From JAPLKB01 sp964532465 (GTDB lineage: Bacteria; Desulfobacterota; Syntrophorhabdia; Syntrophorhabdales; Syntrophorhabdaceae), in contig CAZHHX010000047.1 of assembly GCA_964532465.1 (NCBI GenBank), forward strand, positions 1 to 31,503: a stretch of 31,503 nt of DNA, written 5' to 3'. The translations under genes and the position numbers were made by a program. This document shows, piece after piece, positions 1-6,727 of the stretch. The notes under the pieces are model-generated. The model saw only the letters and a list, made by a program, of their open reading frames with translations. It was not told the DNA's origin and did no database searches. Each line of letters begins with the position of its first letter. Positions within the stretch are counted from its first letter, which is position 1.

Positions 1-2
1 CT

Positions 3-56
3 GATATTTCAGTGCCAATGAGGTTTTTCATTATTTTTGATGGTGGATTGAGGTAA
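3..56 (+). CDS. possible 3' end of an upstream gene, cut by the window edge
   Basis: An open frame enters from the left edge and stops at TAA 54-56. That stop overlaps the ATG of the next gene as TAATG, an arrangement typical of translational coupling. Only 17 codons are visible and they match no family I recognise, so the frame could be chance. The overlap is the only support. Confidence 0.18.
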   Translation, partial: DISVPMRFFIIFDGGLR

Positions 57-550
57 TGTTTAAGAATATATTCCTCTTCACCATTGCCTTATTTTTCCTT
101 ACAGCCTTATCTTATGGAGAACAAGATACATCCAAGACTAACGACTTACCCAAATCTCCATCAATACAGATTTCTGAGCCTTCCGGGAATAATCTGGCTA
201 ATGAAGTAAGAACAGGCGCAAGCCATATCAAACTTAGCAAGGCCGATATAGGTAAAACGTTTGATCTCGCAAAAGGAGGTACTCTCGAAATTGCGCTCGA
301 TGGCAATCCGACTACCGGTTATCAATGGAGCCTGCTATCAGGAAATGATACGGTGTTAAAACAAATCGACAATTACACCTTTAAGCGAAATCCAGCCCCA
401 AAAAAAATGGTGGGTGTTGGCGGCAAGTTTATATTCAATTTCCAGGCTGTTGGCTTGGGTGTTGCGCAGCTCAAGTTTGCCTTTCAACGCTCCTGGGAAA
501 AGGATGTACCGCCAGTTGAAACATTTGATGTAAGTATCAATGTCAAATAG
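56..550 (+). CDS. secreted chagasin-family (I42) cysteine protease inhibitor
   Basis: A 164-residue exported protein. Residues 1-21 form a signal peptide: a Lys, a long hydrophobic core, then LSYG before EQ. A low-complexity linker follows to about residue 60, then an inhibitor domain to the C-terminus. The chagasin/ICP loops are visible: NPTTGYQW (loop 2, the wedge entering the protease active site), GVGGKFIF (loop 4) and RSW in place of the usual RPW (loop 6). Known family members block papain-like cysteine proteases. A role against host-derived or competitor proteases in the periplasm or outside the cell is inference. The start is set by GAGG just upstream and the TAATG overlap with a preceding frame. 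No cysteine protease gene is in the window. Confidence 0.85.
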   Translation: MFKNIFLFTIALFFLTALSYGEQDTSKTNDLPKSPSIQISEPSGNNLANEVRTGASHIKLSKADIGKTFDLAKGGTLEIALDGNPTTGYQWSLLSGNDTVLKQIDNYTFKRNPAPKKMVGVGGKFIFNFQAVGLGVAQLKFAFQRSWEKDVPPVETFDVSINVK

Positions 551-563
551 GCGTTGATACTTA
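531..563. repeat. 10-bp perfect inverted repeat across the stop of the inhibitor gene
   Basis: TAAGTATCAA at 531-540 is the reverse complement of TTGATACTTA at 554-563, with a 13-nt loop holding the stop codon. No T-run follows, so it is a weak terminator candidate. It could instead stabilise the 3' end of the mRNA. Confidence 0.35.
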
Positions 564-908
564 CAAGTAACTTAATAAGAATGTGCTTTTCCATTTAGCA
601 AAATAATAAACAATATGCAGTTTTTAGATATATTCCGGATATCCAATAATATCACAATACTTTTCATAGACATAACAGAGTTGGTAGAAATCTAAATTAA
701 CCTTCTTCATCTCAAAGCCTTTATATCCTCGAATTTCGTATAGAAATTATTCTAACAAGGAGGAAGATAATTAAAATCCTGATCATTATCGTGTTGCTGA
801 TTTTTGGCTGGATTGTGCTCAGCCAGGAGGTTGTAATAATCGACTAATAGCTTACCGGCAGGATCTTTATATTTGATCTTGCCGGTGTATTTGTTGGCTG
901 CAAGAGCT
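564..908. other. gene-poor spacer with a near-perfect stem-loop and a possible coding remnant
   Basis: No complete gene is visible. ACCGGCAGGATC at 854-865 pairs with GATCTTGCCGGT at 875-886, with one G-T pair and a 9-nt loop. On the minus strand a frame open from about 908 to a TAG at 752-754 reads like protein (it includes KYTGKIKYKDPAGK) but has no start codon. It lies one frame off the small Cys-rich ORF immediately upstream and may be its frameshifted continuation. Confidence 0.3.
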
Positions 909-1061
909 TTATCTCTTTATCAGGCACCCACAGGAAATAAGCCTTTTTCCACATCTGGGACATCTCTCCATGTAACAGTCTTTATGATGATACGCGCCAG
1001 GTACCACATGACAGACTGAACATCTTTTTTCTTCATTTTCAGGATATGGTTCACGTGGCAA
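909..1061 (-). CDS. small cysteine-rich zinc-ribbon-like protein (possibly degraded)
   Basis: A 50-codon frame from a TTG start. It contains CSVCH, then DCY, then ERCPRCGKRLISCGC, seven cysteines in all. The CPxCG-x4-SCGC ending resembles short bacterial zinc-ribbon proteins, so this is probably a structural metal site. No ATG precedes the motif: the frame stays open to about 1165 through the start of the regulator fragment, and the only ATG lies inside the zinc motif. The TTG has no clear Shine-Dalgarno, so the true 5' end may be lost. After the TAA, the -/+1 frame continues plausibly (see the spacer entry), which suggests a frameshift. Function unknown. Confidence 0.4.
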   Translation of the reverse strand: MPREPYPENEEKRCSVCHVVPGAYHHKDCYMERCPRCGKRLISCGCLIKR

Positions 1062-1081
1062 TGAACAGCTATCTTCGAAAT

Positions 1082-1180
1082 CTACATAGCTGTTAAAACA
1101 GGTTGTTGTTTTCGGGTAGCCATTGCAACAAGAGCTTCGTCTTCTACGAGGAGGATGGTCTTTTGTTTATTGGTACTCAT
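1082..1180 (-). pseudogene. truncated response-regulator receiver domain, N-terminal fragment
   Basis: A 32-residue ORF starting MSTNKQKTILLVEDEALVAM, with GGAAGG six bases upstream of the ATG. The KTILLVEDE stretch is the first beta-strand and the acidic pocket of a CheY-like receiver domain. The ORF then runs into unrelated sequence and stops. A receiver needs about 120 residues including the phospho-acceptor Asp, so this fragment cannot work. It lies 123 bp downstream of the kinase gene on the same strand, where a cognate regulator would be expected. Two more ORFs with the same kind of start lie at 3935 and 5769. Confidence 0.7.
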
Positions 1181-1303
1181 GGGTTACCTTCCAGATTCAG
1201 TTAATTTTAACTCTTTTGCCAACCAGAGGTCTTAACTTAAAACCAGTTCCCCGTATCTCGTAAAGCATATCTCATATTAACACATATTCTCGCAACAAAT
1301 ACT

Positions 1304-2950
1304 CTATATATCAAATTCCAGAACAAACTTTGTTCCATTATTCCGCTCTACTTTCATACTCCCTTCAAGTTGTTCTGCTAATAGCCCGACAAGCTGCATA
1401 CCAAAACCTGTAGATGAGTTTGCAATATGAATAGATTCAGGAATGCCAATACCATTATCCTGTACGATAAGTGTTGCATGATTGTCTTTAACTGAAAAGA
1501 ACACCCCCATTATTCCCTTATCTCTGCCAATAAAAGCATGTTTCATTGTATTTGTAAGCAATTCATTAAGAATCATGCCTAAAGGAGATAATGTTTTTGC
1601 ATCAAGAATGAAGTCATCAATTTGTTTTTCAACTGTAACAGGTCCATGGTTGGGGAAATTTCTGATAATCTCATCAATCAGAGAGGTAAGATATTCTTTT
1701 GCTGATATCTCTCTGAAGTCAGCAGATCGATAAAGTTTATCATAGAGGACCATCATGCTTCGGACACGGTTTTGCGAATCCTGCAGAGCAGCAATGGCTG
1801 ACGGGTCATTCAATGTATCTGCCTGCAGCGACAATAAACTTGTAATCACGTTCATGTTGTTCTTGATGCGGTGATGTACCTCGCGAAGGAGAAGTTCTTT
1901 TTCTGCGAGGAGAGATTTGACCTGGTCCTCGGCAAGTTTACGGTCGGTAATGTCCCGGGTCACACTAATAATGTGCGGAGCCCCTTGCAGAGCGATGATC
2001 TTTGCTGATATTATCCCGCTAAGTTGACTGCCGTCTTTATGTTGGAAAACAGCTTCAACGTTTTCACAAGATCCTTTTTCTTGCAGTTGCGTGATAACTT
2101 TTTGCCGGTCATCAGAATTTTGCCAGATTTTCAGGTCCGACGTTGATTTTCCAATTGATTCATCACGAGTAAAACCTGAAAGAGCGCTGAACCCCTCGTT
2201 GACATATACGATTGAACCGTCACTCAGGCGACTGATGATAGCTGCATCCGGGCTGGTGTTGAAAACCAGATCCATCTCTTCCTTAGCTTCTACCATTTCC
2301 GCATTTAATCGCTGGTTGATCATGATGATAAACCCGAATGTCCACAAAATGCTCACGATAATTGCGTCGAGATATGCAGTAACATTGAGCAGTGTTGGAA
2401 TGAAAAGATTAGGAATAGGAGCACCGGCAAACATCATTGCAGCACGGAACATAAAATAACAGCCATGTACAACAAAAATTGCTGAGGTAAAATTCGCAGA
2501 AGCATTTACAGCATGAACCTTATTGATAAAGAGAGCTTGTGCGGACAAAAACGAAACAAATGCCAGGGTAACAGATATGATAATGCCCCGTACCTGGATA
2601 TTGTTATTCACATAAACAAAATATAAAAGCGCTGCAACAAATAAAACAAAGACTGAAACAATAAGCACTCTGTTTTCTTTTTTATCAAGAAAGCGCATAA
2701 TGCCGATATATATGAAAAATACCCCTGCAATAAGCAGGACATTCTGGCAAATTATTGCAATCAGATGAATTGAAGGGATTCCGCGCAAGAACATAGATGC
2801 AAATGCCATTACCTCTGCAATGCTCCACATCGCCCACCATCCAATCCCTCTAAAGGTTTTATTTGTTAAAGACTGGTGGGTGAATATTACTACCTGAATA
2901 ATATGGGTAATACCTAATACAAAAACAAGTGTACGGATATCAAGTTGCAT
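1304..2950 (-). CDS. membrane-bound PAS sensor histidine kinase, HisKA_2 type
   Basis: A 548-residue inner-membrane sensor kinase. Residues 1-215 hold about seven hydrophobic segments and no large periplasmic loop, so the sensor is probably within the membrane. A PAS domain covers roughly 220-340 (FNTSPDAAII at the start, VTRDITDRK at the end). The HisKA_2 phospho-acceptor motif REVHHRIKNN lies at 355-364 with the His pair at 359-360. The HATPase region carries NELLTNTMKH (N box, about 462), DNGIGIP (G1, about 498) and GFGMQLV (G2). All catalytic motifs are intact. The start follows AGGAAAAAAGA. The gene begins 19 bp after the outer-membrane protein gene, so the two are probably co-transcribed. 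Its C-terminal 200 residues are closely related to the broken kinase at 4033-5700, pointing to duplication. No intact response regulator is nearby. Confidence 0.9.
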   Translation of the reverse strand: MQLDIRTLVFVLGITHIIQVVIFTHQSLTNKTFRGIGWWAMWSIAEVMAFASMFLRGIPSIHLIAIICQNVLLIAGVFFIYIGIMRFLDKKENRVLIVSVFVLFVAALLYFVYVNNNIQVRGIIISVTLAFVSFLSAQALFINKVHAVNASANFTSAIFVVHGCYFMFRAAMMFAGAPIPNLFIPTLLNVTAYLDAIIVSILWTFGFIIMINQRLNAEMVEAKEEMDLVFNTSPDAAIISRLSDGSIVYVNEGFSALSGFTRDESIGKSTSDLKIWQNSDDRQKVITQLQEKGSCENVEAVFQHKDGSQLSGIISAKIIALQGAPHIISVTRDITDRKLAEDQVKSLLAEKELLLREVHHRIKNNMNVITSLLSLQADTLNDPSAIAALQDSQNRVRSMMVLYDKLYRSADFREISAKEYLTSLIDEIIRNFPNHGPVTVEKQIDDFILDAKTLSPLGMILNELLTNTMKHAFIGRDKGIMGVFFSVKDNHATLIVQDNGIGIPESIHIANSSTGFGMQLVGLLAEQLEGSMKVERNNGTKFVLEFDI

Positions 2951-2969
2951 TCTTTTTTCCTAATCTTTT

Positions 2970-3935
2970 TTAGAATTGATAAACAAATTTGAACCAGAGT
3001 TTTTCACCTTCTGACCTGTTCTTTACAAGTGCCTCCATCTGGTATTTTAAGATAAAAGCCATCTTATTGTGATTATACCGGAACTGTGGTCCTATAGCAA
3101 GGACCTGCCCTTTGTAATCACTCACCTTCTCTCCATTGAGTTCATCATCGGTAATCTGCTTGTAATAATAACCCCCTATGCCTATATTGAATTTATCTAT
3201 TCTCTTCCCAAGAGTATAGTCAACATGAAATTCCTGACCGGAAAGATAATTGGTGGCGTTGTTTTCAGTATTGAAATCATACATGAGTTTTGTAGATACT
3301 TCGTATCCATACTTGTTTAAATATGTGAATGCAAAGGTGGGTTCAAATGTCCAATAGTTTCTGCCTATATTTGCAATATCAAACCTGCTGTAACTTCCCG
3401 TAGGTACCTTTACATCAATACCTGCACCAAAATGCCAGTCCGTGAAATGCCATCCTAATAAAAAAGGATTTACCGTCATATCTCCAATACCTGACTTTGA
3501 CTGGCTCTTCTGGAGGTATGTTATATGGACATTCGCCACAGGCAGAACAATGTGCATCCCAATATCAGCCCCTAAAAACTTCTTGCCGGTTACATGAAGC
3601 AACCGGAATCCGTTTCCTGTAACCTCATAAGAAAAGTTGGCAGGAATAGTATGGCTGCTATTGTTCTTGAGTTTGTCTGCGTAATGATAGTTAAAATAAT
3701 TAAAAAAATATGTGCCGGATGGCGGTAATTTGCCTGTATTAAAATCCTCTGCGCCATTACTGTATGCACCGCCCCCGCTTTCAGTGGCAGCGGAGGGTGT
3801 AATGAAGCCTGCCAGTATCATGATAAGGATGTTGGCAACAATGATGGGGAATAAGTAAGGTGTTCGATTACTGAACATCTCTCTACCTGCTTTTTTCACA
3901 GGGTGGAAGATGGTCTTCTGCTTCTGTACGTTCAT
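2970..3935 (-). CDS. outer-membrane beta-barrel protein, phenol-degradation MetA-like family
   Basis: A 321-residue exported protein. After the export signal the sequence is rich in alternating beta-strand segments and aromatics and ends in an aromatic residue (FVYQF), as outer-membrane barrels do. Segments such as GFRLLHVTGKKFLGADIGM and VKVPTGSY resemble the MetA-pathway phenol-degradation family, whose members are thought to pass hydrophobic aromatic substrates. Transport of aromatics here is inference. The first ATG at 3935 has a good Shine-Dalgarno (GAAGGG) and is used here. The first nine residues (MNVQKQKTI) match the response-regulator-like starts at 1180 and 5769, not a signal peptide. 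The native start is probably the internal ATG at 3878, which begins a normal signal sequence (MFSNRTPYLF, then a hydrophobic core ending in PSAA). The kinase gene follows after 19 bp. Confidence 0.75.
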   Translation of the reverse strand: MNVQKQKTIFHPVKKAGREMFSNRTPYLFPIIVANILIMILAGFITPSAATESGGGAYSNGAEDFNTGKLPPSGTYFFNYFNYHYADKLKNNSSHTIPANFSYEVTGNGFRLLHVTGKKFLGADIGMHIVLPVANVHITYLQKSQSKSGIGDMTVNPFLLGWHFTDWHFGAGIDVKVPTGSYSRFDIANIGRNYWTFEPTFAFTYLNKYGYEVSTKLMYDFNTENNATNYLSGQEFHVDYTLGKRIDKFNIGIGGYYYKQITDDELNGEKVSDYKGQVLAIGPQFRYNHNKMAFILKYQMEALVKNRSEGEKLWFKFVYQF

Positions 3936-4032
3936 AGTTTACCCTTCGGATCCAAGTAGTTTTAAGTTTTTACCATCTACAAACTGTGATAATTCCCTGA
4001 ACACATTTATACAGAGACAATTGCATAAACAA

Positions 4033-4845
4033 TTATACATCAAATTCCAAGATAAATTTAGTTCCTTTATCCCGCTCTATTTTTACAACTCCATCAATCT
4101 GTTCCGTCAGCATTTGGACAAGCTGAAGGCCGAACCCGCTGGAATTTTCAAGATCGATTGAGTCAGGGATGCCAGTCCCATTGTCTGCAATAATGATTGT
4201 TACATGATTGTCTTTTTTCTCTGCAGATACGGTTATTAATCCATCGTTCCTGTCAGAGAAGGCATGTTTCATGGAGTTGGTAATGAGTTCATTTATGATA
4301 ATTCCAAGGGGAGAGAGAATCCTGACCGGCAGGATAAAATCATCAACTGCAATTTCTGTTTTAATCGGTATGCTGGCATGGAATGTTCCGACAATCTCAT
4401 GAACTAAAGGCGTAAGATAGTTTTGTGCAGGTATCTCTCCCGGGTTTTCTGAACGATAGAGTTTATCGTACAATACACTCATGCTTTTTAAACGATTTGC
4501 TGCATCATTAAGGGCTACCGCAACGGAGGAGTTTTCCTGACTATTTGCCTGTAGTAAAAGAAGACCCATTATAGTGGCCATGTTGTTTTTAATCCTGTGA
4601 TGTACTTCACGGAGAAGGAGTTCCTTTTCGGAGAGGAGGGATTTAATTTGATCCTCTGCCGATAATCGTTCCATCTCGCCTGCTGCACGAACGGCAACCA
4701 TTTTCAGTATGGTTTCAGCCAGTTTCTGGTTTACCAGGGGGCTGCGGCTGATTACCGCAATCAGACCTATGGGCTCGCCCGTATGGCTCCAGAGTGTGAC
4801 ACCAACATAGCTCTCTGCCCGCAGTTCTGGTGATAACCTCATCAC
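4033..4845 (-). pseudogene. C-terminal part of a frameshifted GAF/HisKA_2 histidine kinase
   Basis: This frame holds the end of a GAF domain (ELRAESYVGVTLWSHTGEP), the HisKA_2 motif LREVHHRIKNN, an N box (NELITNSMKH) and a G1 box (DNGTGIP), ending KFILEFDV. The catalytic half looks intact, but it is out of frame with its sensor half at 4715-5521. The GAF domain reads continuously only if one frame change near 4825 is allowed, next to a run of four C on the coding strand. Translation from the internal ATG at 4845 would give a soluble kinase core without a proper sensor. The C-terminus is a close paralogue of the intact kinase at 1304-2950. It ends 98 bp upstream of the outer-membrane protein gene. 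Confidence 0.75.
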
Positions 4846-5521
4846 GGGGAAAGAATTGACACACGCTGGCAGGGAAGCAACAGACTGCCTTTCCTACTAC
4901 CTCGCCGCAGGGGGTATCCTTAAGGGCATATGTAACATTATCCTCAAACTTACCATCGCACCAGACAGCTACTGTCCGGGCATTAAGTCCGTCTCCTTCG
5001 AGACGGTCAATGCAGACAAAATCCATTCCAAGGTTTTTCGCGAGATATGATGCCAGCAACTCAAAAAATCCTTTGCCGGGTTCCATGACTGAAAATTGGG
5101 CTAAGAAAGCGAGCACCTCTTCTGTCTTTTTACGCTCGGTAATATCAATGGTAAAACCGGCAAGCATGGGAGGTCTGTCTTCCAGGTTAATGGGGAATTT
5201 TATTGTTGTGTAATAATGACCGTCTAATTCTTCATCAACATGAACCAATTTCCCCTCATTAAGAATCCTTTTATCATCTTCCATTATGCTTTTAGCAAGA
5301 TCGGAAGGAAACAGTTCATCCATGGTTTTCCCCACAATTGCTTCAAGGGGCATTCCCAGCATTTTTTCAAAATTCCGACTCAATTGCATTGCACGGATAT
5401 TATGATCTTTAAAAAAGACGTATATGGGGCTGTGCTCCATAAAGGCATTAAAAATAACATTCTTTTCTTTTAACACCTCTGCGGTTCGCTTATGCTCAGT
5501 TATATCCTCAAAAATGCCCAT
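4715..5521 (-). pseudogene. middle (PAS-GAF) part of the frameshifted histidine kinase
   Basis: It begins inside the end of a PAS domain (GIFEDITEHKR). A complete second PAS domain follows (FNAFMEHSPIYVFFKD to FTIDITERKK), then a GAF domain from about residue 130 (FVCIDRLEGDG, TPCGEVV, CCFPASVCQFFP). After FFPRDEV the frame runs into nonsense and stops, while the neighbouring frame carries the expected GAF continuation. The ATG at 5521 is an internal Met of the first PAS domain, not a real start. A second frame break separates this piece from the one at 5527-5700. Confidence 0.75.
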
Positions 5522-5526
5522 AATGC

Positions 5527-5700
5527 CTATGATCTCTCCATATGTGCATCACGGTAAGGAATTTTAGTTATCCATGCCCAGCGTTCCTCGCTGAAGAACC
5601 CTATTTCCTTAAGGGTTTTGCCTTTTTTGGTTTTTTGGCCGCCGTTGTCATCATACGCTTGAAGATCGAAGATAATATTAAGAGGTATTACCGATTGCAT
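5527..5700 (-). pseudogene. N-terminal PAS fragment of the frameshifted histidine kinase
   Basis: A 57-codon piece ending RWAWITKIPYRDAHMERS. Removing one AT from the ATAT at the break gives RDAHGEIIGIMG and joins the PAS domain to the next frame, so a dinucleotide duplication is the simplest cause. The first half of the PAS domain and any membrane sensor are missing upstream, so the gene is also truncated at its 5' end. Confidence 0.6.
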
Positions 5701-5709
5701 ATATGACCT

Positions 5710-5769
5710 TTACTTTTTAAATAAAAATACTTTTTGTCCTACAATGGTCTTTTGTCTGTGGACACTCAT
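5710..5769 (-). pseudogene. short ORF with a response-regulator-like start
   Basis: A 19-residue ORF, MSVHRQKTIVGQKVF, then a Lys-rich end. Its first nine residues match MSTNKQKTI at 1180 and MNVQKQKTI at 3935 in spacing and in the QKTI core. At DNA level all three share AGACCAT or AGACCATC after the CAAAAG/CAGAAG stretch. It diverges at once and cannot fold as a domain. I read it as a third relic of a duplicated regulator gene start; chance similarity over nine residues is possible. Confidence 0.4.
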
Positions 5770-5886
5770 AAAAATGTACATAAGAAATAGCTGTTTCCCG
5801 GGAATGGGTATTTCACGAAAAGTCCGGGCAGCATTTCATCTTACAGGTTTTTGAAAATTGAAACAAAAGCCCTGCCAGAATGTATT

Positions 5887-5984
5887 AATTGAGCAAAATT
5901 AATGACTGAAGAAATCAGAGATATATAATATATATAGATGCGCACAAATTTGCACAATTGAGCAAAAATCTAATATTTGAGCAA
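5887..5984. repeat. spaced direct repeats of ATTGAGCAA
   Basis: AATTGAGCAAAA occurs at 5887-5898 and again at 5956-5967. A shorter variant, ATTTGAGCAA, is at 5975-5984 inside the 3' end of the HD gene. Between the first two is an AT-rich tract (ATATATAATATATATAG). They lie in the 200-bp spacer between the kinase cluster and the HD genes and could be protein-binding sites or part of the junction of the acquired block. Confidence 0.35.
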
Positions 5985-6683
5985 TTCTTCTTCGCGTGCA
6001 ATTGTGTCAGCCTTATGTAATAAGATATCAAGTTGACTTTTGCCATAACGGTGATGATTTCTAATCGCATTGACGATCTCATCCCTCCAGGTTTTGTGTG
6101 ATTCAGAAAAGAGATTGATTACTATTTGTGCACTCTGCAAAGGATGATCTCCTGTAACATAATGCTCTGTATCCCCCGGAGTATGTATTTTGCCGATGTC
6201 ATGGCCCAATCCTGCCACGATATATTTCGGGACCAATAATTTATATCTGACAATATCACCTTCCTTTTTTAGTAATTGTATGAGAATCCTGACAACCCGG
6301 AGAGTATGATTTTTTAGTGAGACATTTGACAAAACCGACCACTGAGAACCAGCCTTGGGGTGTTTATCAACCATTTTGATGGATGAACAGTGACCATGTT
6401 CTTCTAATACTTCAATCAGCCTTATTATCCCTGACAGCGCATTAAAATCATTAAATTGACTTCTGTATGGATTTACGAATTCCCTGTACAAACAGTTTGC
6501 AATTATATTGGCTGACTCTTCCGGTATAAGCTTGATTACGTTAACTTTTCTGTGGGAAGACACAGAAATAGCTCTTTGTGGTAAAATATCTTCACTTTTG
6601 GTTTTAGAAGGAAGCTTTCGCGTTTCTTCGCGAAGAGGTTTCTTCCTGAAAGACATCAAGATATGTTCTAAATATTTAAACAT
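5970..6683 (-). CDS. HD-domain metal-dependent phosphohydrolase-like protein (short paralogue)
   Basis: A 237-residue soluble protein. The basic N-terminal 45 residues look disordered. The HD signature is complete: His in KNHTLRVV (about residue 126), HD in GLGHDIGKIH (about 168), DHP (about 189), the His pair in IRNHH (about 219) and Asp in LLHKADTIAREE (about 229). HD proteins usually hydrolyse phosphodiesters or nucleotides at a metal centre; the substrate here is unknown. It is paralogous to the 508-residue protein just upstream: both have a CLYRE/CFYRY segment before the HD domain and a matched DHPxxSAxI helix. It stops right after the HD domain, so it lacks the other protein's C-terminal part. 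The genes are 44 bp apart on the same strand and both are AT-rich. No clear ribosome site precedes the ATG. Confidence 0.7.
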   Translation of the reverse strand: MFKYLEHILMSFRKKPLREETRKLPSKTKSEDILPQRAISVSSHRKVNVIKLIPEESANIIANCLYREFVNPYRSQFNDFNALSGIIRLIEVLEEHGHCSSIKMVDKHPKAGSQWSVLSNVSLKNHTLRVVRILIQLLKKEGDIVRYKLLVPKYIVAGLGHDIGKIHTPGDTEHYVTGDHPLQSAQIVINLFSESHKTWRDEIVNAIRNHHRYGKSQLDILLHKADTIAREEELLKY

Positions 6684-6727
6684 TTGTTTCTTATGAATTG
6701 GAGGGAAATTCCTGTTTGATTTGATCT

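Noticed and set aside
767..847. short hydrophobic peptide (ILIIIVLLIFGW) behind AAGGAGG on the plus strand
   Set aside because: It would need an ATA or ATT start, and the opposite strand reads more like protein. Kept only as a note.
5887..5984. CRISPR array
   Set aside because: The ATTGAGCAA repeats are 9-12 bp with irregular spacing. No array of regular repeats and spacers occurs anywhere in the window.
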